This document shows positions 36,869-47,235 of a stretch of DNA of 64,000 nt, in pieces. The position numbers were made by a program, and so were the translations under genes. Position 1 is the stretch's first letter. Each line of letters begins with the position of its first letter. A model generated the notes under the pieces. That model was not told where the DNA came from, made no database searches, and saw nothing but the letters and a program-made list of their open reading frames with translations. Source of the stretch: Chloroflexota bacterium (lineage in GTDB: Bacteria > Chloroflexota > UBA11872); the NCBI GenBank assembly GCA_028873795.1, contig JAPPNP010000054.1, positions 19,708-83,707 on the forward strand, given 5' to 3'.

Positions 36869-37089
36869 TGAATGCCACCCGTCGTTGCTACCGAGAGCCT
36901 GGACATGTGCGGATGAATGACGCTCGGTAGTCGACGCTGGCTTGACAATGTGTGCGGCAGGTCACGGTCGTCGCTGCGTGAACGCCGCGACCGGACGGAA
37001 AGCATGGACATAGATGGACTCCAATCCCAAGTACATGAGGTGTTGGACAGGAGCCCGGGGCGCAGCTCGGCCGCGTGCGTTAGCTTCTA

Positions 37090-37120
37090 GCGCCTCGACC
37101 GATGGTCGCGATCGAGGCGC
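37090..37120. other. Inverted repeat (9-bp arms, 13-nt loop)
   Basis: gcgcctcga ccgatggtcgcga tcgaggcgc. Confidence 0.6.
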
Positions 37121-37394
37121 GGTGAACGGACGGTCTACTTACCGCCTGCGCATTGCCCTGCGGCAAGGACTGTTGCTAGCGGGCGACCTTTCGCGTCGCA
37201 AGGCTCGCCAACAATTGGAAACTGCTCGCGAGGGATGCCATGTCGTTGCGACTCCTTGCGAATCGAAGTCCAAGCCTGAGCTTGGAGCCACTTGGGCCAA
37301 TGGTGCCAGCGGTGTTCGTCAGCGGCAACACCGGGTCAGCATGGTCGGCAGCGCCGATGACTGGCGGCCCAGGCTGTCTGGGCGCAATTGCTGC

Positions 37395-38969
37395 TCAAGA
37401 TCGTCGAGTTCCCTTGGGGACCGGCGGGCGATACATCAGCGCAATCGCTGCCGCGGAAATCATGAACACCGCCTGGACGAGAAAGCCGACGCGCCAGCCG
37501 TCGAGGAAGGCGTTGGTGGTGGCGGGGTCCGAGGCCACGGCGCTGACGCTGGCCTCGGCGCCGGCGTTGGCCATGACGGCCGTGACGATGGCGGTGATCA
37601 GGGCCAGGGCGACGATGCTGGCGATGGTGCCCGCCAGGTTCATGAACGCCACGGAGACGGTGTAGACCCGATCGGGCACGGCGCCGAGCATGGCATTGGT
37701 GCTGGGCGAGGTCACCAGCGAGAGACTGGCGCTGTTGACGACCAGCACCAGCACGATCACGGCCAGAGGGGTGTCCGATCCGAAGCTCGCCAGCGCGAGA
37801 ACGCTGACGAGGCCCACCAGCGGTCCGGCAATCAGAAACGGACGCGGCGTCCACCGGTCGGAGAACCGTCCGGCGAGCGTGGCGACGAGGGTATAGACGG
37901 CGAATCCCGGCACGAGGATGAACCCCAGATCGCGCGCGCTGAAGCCCAGCACGCCCTGGATGTAGAACGGCACCAGGAATCCCCCGCCGGACAGGCCCAT
38001 CAGCAGCACGATGCGGGCGCCCAGCGGCGTGACCACGGCGCGTCGCCGTAGGAGTCGCAGGTCGAATACCGGATGGGGCGTGCGCAGCTCCCACCAGACG
38101 TAGGCGCCGCCCAAGACTGCGGCGGCTGCGATGGAGCTCCAGACCAGCGGCTCGGTCCAGCCGATCACCGGCCCCATCGTCAGCCCCAACACCAGCGTAA
38201 CCGCGATTCCGGCGATGGCGCTCGAGCCGAACCAGTCGAACCGGCCCGGCTCGTCGCCGGATTCGGGCGACCGACCCGCTTCCAACACCAGCCAGGCGCC
38301 GACCGCGCCGACGATCGCCGGTAGCGCCAACGCGTGATAGGCCCAGCGCCAGCCGCCCGCCTCAACGACGATGCCGCCGACCGCCGGCGCCACCAGGGCG
38401 CTGAATCCGACCGTGGCGGAGGAGAGTCCGAGCACCTTGCCGCGCTCGCCCTCGGGGAAGAGGGTGACGGCGATGGCGATGCCGTTGGCCCCCACGATGG
38501 CCGTCGCCGCGCCTTGCAGCAGGCGCGCCGCGATCAGTGATTCGAGCGACGGCGCCCAGCCGGCCATGAGCGAAGCGGCGGCGAACAGCGCCATGCCGCC
38601 GATAAAGAACGCGCGGCGGCCCAACCGGTCGGCCAGGTAGCCCGCGGGCATGACCACGGCGGCCGTCGTCAGGGACACGGCAATGGCGACCCACTGCACC
38701 TCGGCCAGGGTGGACCCGAAGTCCGCCGCGATGCTGGGCAGGGTGACCGTGGCGATGTTGTGCACGATCACGCTGAGAAACGTGCCGATCAGGATGACGC
38801 CCAGACCGCGCCACTTGGGATCGCGCACGAGTTGCGACAGGTGCGGCCGGTCGCTGTTTTCGTCCTCGGATGCCGCCGCGTCGTTCACCGACGGTCGCCG
38901 CTCACGCATAGTTCGCGCCAGGCGATTGATGGTGCGATGGGGCGCGGCGTAAGGTACACCAACGTTCAC
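37395..38969 (-). CDS. MFS drug-resistance transporter (DHA2-like, 14-TM); start may be 38909
   Basis: VTLPSIAADFGSTLAEVQWVAIAVSLTTAAVVMPAGYLADRLGRRAFFIGG; GLSSATVGFSALVAPAVGGIVVEAGGWRWAY. Confidence 0.9.
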   Translation of the reverse strand: MNVGVPYAAPHRTINRLARTMRERRPSVNDAAASEDENSDRPHLSQLVRDPKWRGLGVILIGTFLSVIVHNIATVTLPSIAADFGSTLAEVQWVAIAVSLTTAAVVMPAGYLADRLGRRAFFIGGMALFAAASLMAGWAPSLESLIAARLLQGAATAIVGANGIAIAVTLFPEGERGKVLGLSSATVGFSALVAPAVGGIVVEAGGWRWAYHALALPAIVGAVGAWLVLEAGRSPESGDEPGRFDWFGSSAIAGIAVTLVLGLTMGPVIGWTEPLVWSSIAAAAVLGGAYVWWELRTPHPVFDLRLLRRRAVVTPLGARIVLLMGLSGGGFLVPFYIQGVLGFSARDLGFILVPGFAVYTLVATLAGRFSDRWTPRPFLIAGPLVGLVSVLALASFGSDTPLAVIVLVLVVNSASLSLVTSPSTNAMLGAVPDRVYTVSVAFMNLAGTIASIVALALITAIVTAVMANAGAEASVSAVASDPATTNAFLDGWRVGFLVQAVFMISAAAIALMYRPPVPKGTRRS

Positions 38970-39031
38970 CGGGCAGGAGGCGCGAATGTGCGGCCAACGC
39001 CGGTGAGCGTTGCCACGTCCATGCCCGGCCG

Positions 39032-40825
39032 ATGGCCGTCGCTGTGACCGACCGTTTCGGCGACACGTGGCTCAACGGCACGCCGCGCTACCTCACCGAC
39101 CTGGATCGCAGCGAGCCGGCAGCGGCCATCCGATCCTCGCCCGAGCTGCGGCACTGGCGCGCCATGTCGTACCGAACGGACTCGCTGCGCGGCACCATGC
39201 TGGCCGCGGGCCTCGAGACGGCGGCGCCCACGGTGCGCTATCCGCTCGACGCGCGCGGGCCGCACGCCATATCGGTCGGCACCGTGCCGCTTCGGACAGC
39301 CGACGAAGGGCTGACGCTGGGCCTGTCGCTCAAGCTGAGCGGCGACGACACGTTCTCGCTACTGGCCATGAATCCCTACCGGCGGCCCGACCACGGCGTC
39401 GATGTCGTCGAGCTCTACTGGAAGATCGCGGACCTGACCGGCCAGCAGCTCGACATCGGCCAGGTGAGCGCGCGAGTCGGCGAGGGCGATGGGCCCGGAG
39501 CACTCGCCTGCGCGGCGGCGCGAGTGGTTTACATAAAACTCATCGCGTTGACGGACGCCGAGATCGCGGACTGGCGCGCGGACCAGACCCGATCCGACAC
39601 CAGGCGCCTCTTCGCCCACAACGACGCCCACTTTCCGCACTACCAGTTTCGGCTCACAACGCCCGGCGATGTGCGGAGCGAGTTCGAGCCGTACCACGAG
39701 AGCGACTTTTCACGGATGTACTGGGAGGCCGGGGGCGGCGACCTGATGTCGTATTTCACGGCCATCGGCAGGCGGCACACGCTGGACGGGCTGGAGGACT
39801 ATGGCCGCCGCGGCGATCGCCTGCACGCTGAAAGCTGGCGGGTGTTCCGCGACGAGGGCGTCGACCCGTTCGAGGTAGCGCTGGCGGAGACGCGCGCGGT
39901 TGGGCTGGAGTTTCACGCCTGCTATCGAGTGGCAGGATTCCACTACCCGCCACCGCTCGACCATCACAACCACGGCGACACCTATTTCCAGCGGCATCCT
40001 GAGTTCTACGGCGAAGACCGGGCAGGCAACCGGACGCCGCGCATCTCCTACAGCTATCCGGAGGTACGCGAGTTTGTCGTCTCGCTGCTGCGCGAGATCG
40101 CCGAGCGACCCATCGACGGGGTCTGTCTGCTCTACAACCGGCGCCCGCCGCTGGTGGAATACGAGCCGCCGTTGGTCGACGGATTCACCCGTGAATTCGG
40201 GTGCGATCCGCGGACGCTGCCGGAGGACGATCCGGACTGGCTGGCTTACCGCGCGGCCACGCTCACGCAATTCATGCGCGACGTGCGCGCGGCGATGGAC
40301 CAAGCGTCGCAGGGTCGGCGGCGGAGGCTCGCGGTCTCGGCGATCGTGGCCGCGTCCGAGGCGGAGAACTTGATGCAGGGCATCGATGTGGCGGCCTGGG
40401 TGCGCGAGGGCCTGGTGGATACGCTGATTCCCTACAGCGCCCGCACCAACTATCGCCCGTTCTTCAACGAGCCCGGCGGCATGGTGTGGACAGATTCCGA
40501 GCAGCTCGAATTCCTGGTGGAAACAGTGGCGGACTCGCCGTGCGTGGTGGCGCCCAACGTGATGCCGCGGTCGATGCCGCCGGAGGACTATCGGCGGCAG
40601 GCGGCAACCATCTATGCGGCGGGGGCTGAGCATTTGTTCTTCTGGGATTCGGCGGGCGGCGGGTGCCGGGCGAACTTTGGGCACGAATGGAACGCGCTGC
40701 GGCGGTTGGGCCATGTAGACGAGATCCAGGCGTGGATCGAAGCTGGTGAGCCCGAACTGCCGCGTCCGTCGATGCCGCTTCGCGAATGGGCCGGATGGGA
40801 TCTTTCGTACGTGACTCCGGGATAG
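39032..40825 (+). CDS. Putative glycoside-hydrolase-like protein (paralogue of 40830..42605)
   Basis: ~600-aa protein; PEVREFVVSLLREIAERPIDGVCLLYNRRPPLVEYEPPLVDGF; GAEHLFFWDSAGG. Confidence 0.75.
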   Translation: MAVAVTDRFGDTWLNGTPRYLTDLDRSEPAAAIRSSPELRHWRAMSYRTDSLRGTMLAAGLETAAPTVRYPLDARGPHAISVGTVPLRTADEGLTLGLSLKLSGDDTFSLLAMNPYRRPDHGVDVVELYWKIADLTGQQLDIGQVSARVGEGDGPGALACAAARVVYIKLIALTDAEIADWRADQTRSDTRRLFAHNDAHFPHYQFRLTTPGDVRSEFEPYHESDFSRMYWEAGGGDLMSYFTAIGRRHTLDGLEDYGRRGDRLHAESWRVFRDEGVDPFEVALAETRAVGLEFHACYRVAGFHYPPPLDHHNHGDTYFQRHPEFYGEDRAGNRTPRISYSYPEVREFVVSLLREIAERPIDGVCLLYNRRPPLVEYEPPLVDGFTREFGCDPRTLPEDDPDWLAYRAATLTQFMRDVRAAMDQASQGRRRRLAVSAIVAASEAENLMQGIDVAAWVREGLVDTLIPYSARTNYRPFFNEPGGMVWTDSEQLEFLVETVADSPCVVAPNVMPRSMPPEDYRRQAATIYAAGAEHLFFWDSAGGGCRANFGHEWNALRRLGHVDEIQAWIEAGEPELPRPSMPLREWAGWDLSYVTPG

Positions 40826-40829
40826 GAAG

Positions 40830-42605
40830 GTGAGCGCCATGTCCGATGCCATAACCGACCGTGGATTCCGCGCGGCGCCGCGCTTCGTGGCCGATTTCGA
40901 CCGCTGCACGCCGTCCGACGCGCTGGCAACGGACGCCACCCGCGGCCACTGGCAGACGCTGTCGTTCGAGGCCGAGGGGGTCTCGGGGACGATGCTCTTC
41001 GCCGGACCGGAAACGCTGGCGCCGGATGTGACCTATCCGCTGCGGGTCGACGGCTGGCACGCGATCTCGGTGGGCGTCCATCCGACTGCGGGAGGCGAAA
41101 GCGACTTCGCGCTGGTCCAGGTGATGCTCAGCGGCGATTCCGCATTCTCGACGCTGACCTGGAGCACGGAGGGCCACCACCTGCGCCGCAAAGAGCTGCA
41201 AGAGATTTTCTGGAAGGTCGCCGATCTCACCGGCCAAGAAGTGGTGTTCTCGCAGTTGCACCGGCGCATCGATTCCGGCGACGGGCTGGGGTCGGTGCAG
41301 TCGGGCTCGGCGCGCATCGCCTACCTGAAGCTGGTGCCGCTGGCCGACGATGAGGTAAAGGAACTGGTTGGTGAGCGCACGTCGGGCCGGGACCGCCGCC
41401 TCTGGGCCCACAACGACGCGCACGGTCCGCACTACACCTACCGCATGACGACCGCCGAGGAGGTCAGGCGCGAGATCGAGCCGTACCGCGACACGGACTT
41501 CAGCCGCATGTACTGGGAGTCGGGCGCGGGCGATCTGATGCGCTATTTCACGAAGATCGGCCGCACGGCCACCGCGCACGGGGTGGAGATGTTTCCGCGC
41601 GTCGGCGATCGCCTGCTGGCCGAGAGTTGGCGCAGCTTTCACGAGCAGGGCATCGACCCGTTTCAGGTGGCGCTCGATCACACCCACGAGCTGGGAATGG
41701 AGTTCCACGCCGCCTACCGGCTCGCCGCCTGGACCTACCCGCCGCCGATGAACCAGGAGTATCTGGACGGGTATTTCCAAGACAATCCCCAGTGGCGCTG
41801 CCTGGATCGTGACGGGCGCGAGCTGCCGCGCATGTCCTATGCCTTTCCCGAGGTGCAGGACTACTGCCTGGCCGCGCTGCGCGAGATGGCCGAATTCGAC
41901 CTGGACGGCATTTGCCTGCTGTTCAACCGCCGCCCGCCGTACCTGATGTACGAGCAGCCGCTGATCGAGGGGTTCGCCGTGAGTAACGGCGCCGATCCCC
42001 GCGAGTTGCCCGAGGACGATCCGGAGTGGCTGGCCTATCGAGCCGGCGTGCTGACGGAGTTTATGCGCCGGGTGCGACAGGAGATGGACGCCGTTGCGCG
42101 CGAGCAGGGCCGGCGGCGCATCGAGCTCTCGGCCTGCGTGCAGGGCCTGATGGCGGAGAACGTGCTCTTTGGCTGCGACGTGGCCACCTGGGCGCGGGAG
42201 GGGCTGATCGACGCGCTGATTCCCTACAGCGCCGCGCCGCTGGCGATGCCGACCGACGAGGACACCTGGTCGGCGGCGGAGCAGCTGACGCCGTTTGTCG
42301 AGGCCACCAGCGGCACCGCCTGCACACTGGCGCCAAACGTGATGCCACGCCACATGAGCCCCGAGGACTTCCGGCGCAAGGCGCACCTGATCTACGGCAC
42401 CGGCGCCGAGCATCTGTTTTTCTGGGACTGCGCGGGTCCGGGCGGACGCGCCAACTCGCAGCCGATGTGGAACGCGCTGCGGCGGTTGGGTCACCGCGAG
42501 GAGATCGCCGAGTGGGTGGCGGCCGGCGAGCCGGCGCTGGGCGATTGGACCGTGCCGCTGCACGACCTCGCCGGATGGGACATGACGGTCATCGCGCCGG
42601 GATAG
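40830..42605 (+). CDS. Putative glycoside-hydrolase-like protein (paralogue of 39032..40825)
   Basis: PEVQDYCLAALREMAEFDLDGICLLFNRRPPYLMYEQPLIEGF; GAEHLFFWDCAGPGG. Frame shared blocks with upstream gene. Confidence 0.75.
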   Translation: MSAMSDAITDRGFRAAPRFVADFDRCTPSDALATDATRGHWQTLSFEAEGVSGTMLFAGPETLAPDVTYPLRVDGWHAISVGVHPTAGGESDFALVQVMLSGDSAFSTLTWSTEGHHLRRKELQEIFWKVADLTGQEVVFSQLHRRIDSGDGLGSVQSGSARIAYLKLVPLADDEVKELVGERTSGRDRRLWAHNDAHGPHYTYRMTTAEEVRREIEPYRDTDFSRMYWESGAGDLMRYFTKIGRTATAHGVEMFPRVGDRLLAESWRSFHEQGIDPFQVALDHTHELGMEFHAAYRLAAWTYPPPMNQEYLDGYFQDNPQWRCLDRDGRELPRMSYAFPEVQDYCLAALREMAEFDLDGICLLFNRRPPYLMYEQPLIEGFAVSNGADPRELPEDDPEWLAYRAGVLTEFMRRVRQEMDAVAREQGRRRIELSACVQGLMAENVLFGCDVATWAREGLIDALIPYSAAPLAMPTDEDTWSAAEQLTPFVEATSGTACTLAPNVMPRHMSPEDFRRKAHLIYGTGAEHLFFWDCAGPGGRANSQPMWNALRRLGHREEIAEWVAAGEPALGDWTVPLHDLAGWDMTVIAPG

Positions 42606-43060
42606 TGGGCGAAACCGCCGGCCTGGACCAGATAGAGAGCGCGTTCAACCGCGACTTCAACCACTGGGACATATGCCTGCCGCCGGAGGCCATCGCATCC
42701 CGCCAGGCCGGCCGAATCGTCGAGAGCGGCTGGACCATCTGGTACACGTTCGGGTCTGACGAGGGCGACGAATACCTGGACTACTACGCCAGCCACCGGA
42801 TGACCAACGACCGGCACGTTCGCCTTTGTGCCGATGGTCGTGTCGAAGGACTCGAGGCAGTGATCGACATGCACGTCGTTCCGGAGGATCCCGAGGAAGC
42901 CGCCCAGGCCCAGGCCGACTTTTACGCGCGCAACCGGGCCGTGCGGCGGATGCTGGATGCGAAGGGATTCACGCTCGACGGTGTCGTGCATCCGAGTGTT
43001 GCGATCAATCACTACTTCCTGACTGGTGGAGCGGACGATGAGGGTGATTCCGAACCCTAG
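42605..43060 (+). CDS. Hypothetical protein
   Basis: GTG start overlapping TAG of preceding gene; VGETAGLDQIESAFNRDFNHWDICLPPEAIASRQAGRIVESGWTIWYTFGSDEGDEYLDYYASHRMTNDRHVRL. Confidence 0.65.
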   Translation: MGETAGLDQIESAFNRDFNHWDICLPPEAIASRQAGRIVESGWTIWYTFGSDEGDEYLDYYASHRMTNDRHVRLCADGRVEGLEAVIDMHVVPEDPEEAAQAQADFYARNRAVRRMLDAKGFTLDGVVHPSVAINHYFLTGGADDEGDSEP

Positions 43061-43075
43061 GGCCGGCTGGAGCGG

Positions 43076-44308
43076 TTAGGGACTGCCGTCGCCTTGCGGT
43101 CGCATCCGCTCGCTGAAGAGCGCGTCGGTGAGATTTGCGCCTTCAAGCACGGCGCCGGTCAGGTCCGCGCCGATCAGCTCGGCCCCGGTGAGATTTGCAT
43201 CGGTCAGATTGGCGTTGTGCAGCAGCGCGCCATCCAGATTCGATCCCGAGAGATCCGCGTTGGCTAGCTGCGCGCTGCGCAAGTCGGCGTTCGTGAACGC
43301 GGCGCGAATCAGCTCGGCGCCGCTGAAATCGGCGTGCTGGAGGTTGGCCCGACGGAATCCCACGGCAAACGTCTGCATATCGGACACGATCGCGTGCGAG
43401 AAGTCACCATCGTCGAAGACCGAGGCGCGCAGGGTTGCACCGCGAAAGTCGGCGCTGGTACCGAATTCCTCGTACCCGGAGAAGTCGGACCCCATGAGCA
43501 GGGTGCCCGACACCGTCACGTCGGTGAACACCGCGCCGCTGAAGTCGGTGCGGCGAAACTCGGACCCATACACCTGCATGCCGCTCAACTGCGCCTGGGC
43601 GAAGTTGGAGGCGTAGACGTCCGTATTGATGATCAGCGCATCGCGCAAGACTCCGCCCGGCATGTCCACCCGGATCATGCTCGAGTTGGTGAGTTCGACG
43701 TTGCTGAGATCCGCGCCTGGGAGGCGGGTGCTATAGAACCGCGCTCGGCTGAGTTCGGCGCCGTGCATGTCGATATTGGCCGCGACGGCGTTGTCCAGTT
43801 CGATCCAGGAGGCATCGACGCTTCGCAGGCTGGCGTCGCTGAGGTCGGCGTTTTGCAGATTGGCGCCGGTCATGTTGGCGTCGTCGAATCGAGCGGCGAT
43901 CAGCCGGGCCTCCCGGAAGGTGGCTCCATAGAGGTTGGCCTCCGACAGATCGGCGCCGTCCAGCGTGGCGTCGACGAAATCGGCGAACCGAAGGTCCGTG
44001 CCGCTGAGGTTGGCGCCGGACAAGTCGGCGCCGGAGAAGTTTGAGTCGCGCAGAAACGCACCAGCAAGGTCGGCGTCGGCAAGGTCGCTGTTGGGGCAAT
44101 TGGTGGGCTCGTCACGCCAGGTCACCGTGAACTCTGACTGAATGGTGCAGGCGCCCACGACCGTGAACGGCTGGCCGATCACCAGTCCCACGGCCAACAC
44201 GGCAATGGCAAGAACCGCCAGCGCAAATGTCAGGTAGGCGGCGACAAATGCCGCGGAGCGGCGAATGGGCAGCGGATTCCTCCCCGGCGGCAGCGCCGCA
44301 CCGGTCAA
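43076..44308 (-). CDS. Pentapeptide-repeat protein with N-terminal transmembrane segment
   Basis: Repeated A(D/N)L: ADLSGANLSGTDLRFADFVDATLDGADLSEANLYGATF; hydrophobic AAYLTFALAVLAIAVLAVGLVIG. Confidence 0.93.
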   Translation of the reverse strand: MTGAALPPGRNPLPIRRSAAFVAAYLTFALAVLAIAVLAVGLVIGQPFTVVGACTIQSEFTVTWRDEPTNCPNSDLADADLAGAFLRDSNFSGADLSGANLSGTDLRFADFVDATLDGADLSEANLYGATFREARLIAARFDDANMTGANLQNADLSDASLRSVDASWIELDNAVAANIDMHGAELSRARFYSTRLPGADLSNVELTNSSMIRVDMPGGVLRDALIINTDVYASNFAQAQLSGMQVYGSEFRRTDFSGAVFTDVTVSGTLLMGSDFSGYEEFGTSADFRGATLRASVFDDGDFSHAIVSDMQTFAVGFRRANLQHADFSGAELIRAAFTNADLRSAQLANADLSGSNLDGALLHNANLTDANLTGAELIGADLTGAVLEGANLTDALFSERMRPQGDGSP

Positions 44309-44368
44309 TGGTAGCGAGACAGCGTCAGTCGTAGCGGAAGGGTGCTCACTAAGTGCTGATTGCAGGCG

Positions 44369-45394
44369 TTACCAGGGCTGCCGCTCCACCGGCTCCAGCA
44401 GGACCTCGCGGCCGGTCGCGCTCGAGCGCTCGGCGGCGAACAGGATCTCCATGATGTGACGGCCATAGGCGCTGCTGGCCGGCGGGCGGTCGTTGGTCGC
44501 GATCGCCGTGACGAAGTCACGGTACTGCTCGGCAAAGTCGTTGATAGGCTCGATATCTAGCTCTCGCCAGTCCCCGTCCTGGCCCACCCGGACCATGCCG
44601 CCCGGATACTCGGCGGTGTCGAAGTGCACTTGCAGGCGGCCTTGTGTGCCGTGGACGTCGATATAGGCGGTGTCTTGGGCCCCGCGCGAGCTGGCCACCG
44701 AAACCACGACTCCGGCCACGCCGTTCGCATACCGGATGAGTGCCGTGGCGGTGTCGTCGCTGTGCATGTAGTGCATGTGGGTTCCCAGGACCGCTTTCAC
44801 GGACACGGCCTTGCGACCGACGAGGTGCGTGACCCAGTCGACCATGTGCACGCCGTTGCCCATCCAATTGCCGCCGCCCATGGAGCGGGTCAGATAGCAG
44901 CGGTCGAGGCGCTCATAGGGGAACCTGGCGCTGACGAGGGCCAGCACCTGGATGACCGGCCCAAGGGCATTGGTGTCCAAAAAGGCCCTCGCCGTGCGCA
45001 GCGCCGGTCGGTATTGCCCGGTAAGGCCAATCTGCAGCAGCCGGCCGCTGCGTGCCTCGGCCTCGATCATGCGATCGCACTCCTCCATGGTCACGGCCAT
45101 GGGTTTCTCGACCAGCACGTGCTTGCCGGCGTCCAGGGCTTCGACCGTCACGCCGGCATGGAGGTGGTGCGGCAGGAGGATGCCAACGGCCTCGACGTCG
45201 GGATCGGCCAGCAGGTCGCGGTGGCTGGCGAAGACCCTGGGAATACCGAAAGTCTTGCGGTGCTCCTCGCGCCGCTCGTCCACCGGCTCCGCCCCGGCGA
45301 TGCAGGTGGCGAGGCCCTCGGCTTCGAGTGCGGCGAGGCCCTGCAGGTGCCTGGCCGCGATGCCGCCTAGCCCAATCAGCCCAATTCGTAGCAT
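44369..45394 (-). CDS. Gfo/Idh/MocA family oxidoreductase
   Basis: LRIGLIGLGGIAARHLQGL; GKHVLVEKPMAVTMEECDRMI. Confidence 0.93.
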   Translation of the reverse strand: MLRIGLIGLGGIAARHLQGLAALEAEGLATCIAGAEPVDERREEHRKTFGIPRVFASHRDLLADPDVEAVGILLPHHLHAGVTVEALDAGKHVLVEKPMAVTMEECDRMIEAEARSGRLLQIGLTGQYRPALRTARAFLDTNALGPVIQVLALVSARFPYERLDRCYLTRSMGGGNWMGNGVHMVDWVTHLVGRKAVSVKAVLGTHMHYMHSDDTATALIRYANGVAGVVVSVASSRGAQDTAYIDVHGTQGRLQVHFDTAEYPGGMVRVGQDGDWRELDIEPINDFAEQYRDFVTAIATNDRPPASSAYGRHIMEILFAAERSSATGREVLLEPVERQPW

Positions 45395-45436
45395 TCGAGC
45401 GACCCCGGGGGGAACGGGGCGTAAGTGTACGCGCGA

Positions 45437-46048
45437 CTATGCGTGCGGAGGATTCCGCTCGGGGGCTGCCGCCAGCGCGCCGCTGGGCGTGTGCGCGTAG
45501 CCCTCGCCCGCCGGCACGTCGAACACCAGGTCGAACACCAGGCCCAGATCGGTGTCCAGGTTCACCCGCACCGTGTCGTCGCTGACGTTGGCCGTAGCCG
45601 GATCGACGCGCTGGGTCACGTAGGCGAAGTCGGCGAACTGGGTGAGGGGATAGGCATAGCGCAGCCATACGCCGCGATGCAGCACCGCGCCCCGTCCCGG
45701 CTCCAGCAGGAAGGCCTGGGCGGCATCGACGTCCGGGCCCCCGCCTGCGTCGTCCGGGGCGACGACGATCGCGCTCACGCCGCTGACGGGAATGAGCGTG
45801 ACGGTGCTTTCCGGGTGCTTCTGCAGGAATTCGCAGCGGTTGCCGCGGTAGTAGTACCGCAGGCTGCACATATGGGCCGCCTTGGGGAACTCCAACTCCT
45901 TGTGCACCCAGAGAAAGCCGAGATTGCCCGGCGAGCGGTTCAAGCTCGGGGCGTCGGCCGTTTCAGGCGCGATGACCGCGCCGAACGGGCGAAATGCCTC
46001 TTGTTCAAGTGGACGGACGGCGAGGGGGCGCACGTCGAGGTCGGACAC
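45437..46048 (-). CDS. Ureidoglycolate lyase (AllA)-like protein
   Basis: GTG at 46048 (VSDLDVRPLAVRPLEQEAFRPFGAVIAP...); MCSLRYYYRGNRCEFLQKHPESTVTLIPVSG...AFLLEPGRGAVLHRGVWLRYAYPL. Confidence 0.7.
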   Translation of the reverse strand: MSDLDVRPLAVRPLEQEAFRPFGAVIAPETADAPSLNRSPGNLGFLWVHKELEFPKAAHMCSLRYYYRGNRCEFLQKHPESTVTLIPVSGVSAIVVAPDDAGGGPDVDAAQAFLLEPGRGAVLHRGVWLRYAYPLTQFADFAYVTQRVDPATANVSDDTVRVNLDTDLGLVFDLVFDVPAGEGYAHTPSGALAAAPERNPPHA

Positions 46049-46107
46049 CGGTGAATCCTCGGGCGGGCGGCGCTCGGGCACCTTGCCACAGATGGGCCGC
46101 GGGGCGC

Positions 46108-47235
46108 CTAGGCGGAGTCGTCGATCGACGCGGGTCGGACGGGGCGTCCCTCGGCGGCGGACCGGCACAGGGCGATGTGCGTGCGCATGGTGCGCAAGAC
46201 CTGCGCGGCGCTCACCCACGGCTCACGGCCCTCTCGGATGGCCTGCAGAAAGTCGGCGCGGGAGGCCAGGAACGAATCCGGCATGAGGGAGTGGCGCAGG
46301 GGCAGCTCGACCACGAGGCCGCGCGGGGTGTGCGGTCCGTAGCGCAGCGCCGGGCGCCGCATCGTCGCCGGCGGCGGCGCGCCGGCGTCCTGCCGGCCGT
46401 CCACGCTGGCGCGCTCACCCACGGCCACGAAGTCCATCTGGCGGCGGTGCCGCGTGGCGAAGTCGAAGAGGATCGTGGCGTTGGCCCCGTCGGCGAACCT
46501 GAGCGTGCTGCTGAACACCGAGCCCACCCCGTCGACCCGGCGGCTCCAGTGCGCGTAGACCTCCTCCGGCTCCTGCTCGAACCACGTCAGTAGCGTGTCC
46601 GCGGCGTGCACCACGTTGTCGTAGGCCGCGTCGAACGCGTTGGTGTGCTGGCGTCCCACGGCCGAGTGGTAGAGATACGAGGCCGATATGAGCGGCCCCG
46701 TCACGCCGGCCTGGATCAGCGACCGGATGCCGTGGGGCACCGGCGCGAATCGCGTGTTGTGGTCGACGGCGAGCGTGACGCCGCCGGCCTCTGCCGCGTC
46801 CACCATTGCGCGGCACTGGGCGTAGGTGGCGGCGAAGGGCTTGGCCATGAGCACGTGGATGCCTCGGCGCGCCGCTTCCTCAACCGCGGCCACGCGCGTC
46901 GGCGAGAGCCCCACGTCCCAGCGAATGTTGACGTCGACCACGTCGAGATTCACCGCGTCGAGCATTTCCCGGAAGTCCGCGAAGACGCGCTCGACCCCCC
47001 AGCGGCGTTGTACGGCCAAGCGTGCTTCAGGGTCCGGATCGCTGGCGGCCACCGGCGTGATTCCGGCTTGGCGGTAGGCCGGAAGGACCGAGTTGTGCAC
47101 CACGCGACCGGCGCCGATGAGCCCGACGCGCAAGTCTTGCGGAATCGGCTTGCCGAGCGCGGGCGGCGTCAGCGGAACGGCGGCGACTTCTTCGAGCGAA
47201 GCCGGCGGCGGCGTTTCCGGTTCCTGGAGGATCAC
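46108..47235 (-). CDS. Gfo/Idh/MocA family oxidoreductase
   Basis: LRVGLIGAGRVVHNSVLPAY; GIHVLMAKPFAATYAQC. Confidence 0.9.
   Translation of the reverse strand: MILQEPETPPPASLEEVAAVPLTPPALGKPIPQDLRVGLIGAGRVVHNSVLPAYRQAGITPVAASDPDPEARLAVQRRWGVERVFADFREMLDAVNLDVVDVNIRWDVGLSPTRVAAVEEAARRGIHVLMAKPFAATYAQCRAMVDAAEAGGVTLAVDHNTRFAPVPHGIRSLIQAGVTGPLISASYLYHSAVGRQHTNAFDAAYDNVVHAADTLLTWFEQEPEEVYAHWSRRVDGVGSVFSSTLRFADGANATILFDFATRHRRQMDFVAVGERASVDGRQDAGAPPPATMRRPALRYGPHTPRGLVVELPLRHSLMPDSFLASRADFLQAIREGREPWVSAAQVLRTMRTHIALCRSAAEGRPVRPASIDDSA

Noticed and set aside
37014-38051. 345-aa plus-strand ORF starting in the 37-kb gap
   Set aside because: Runs antisense through a clear MFS gene; the gap portion has no recognisable protein features.
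40464-42563. 699-aa minus-strand ORF
   Set aside because: Antisense to the 40830..42605 gene; product is Arg/His/Val-rich with no motif.
43334-44044. 236-aa plus-strand repeat-like ORF
   Set aside because: Its apparent periodicity is the antisense reading of the pentapeptide-repeat gene.
43076-44308. Tandem DNA repeats in the pentapeptide gene as a CRISPR-like or satellite array
   Set aside because: Period-15 coding degeneracy only; no exact repeat/spacer structure.
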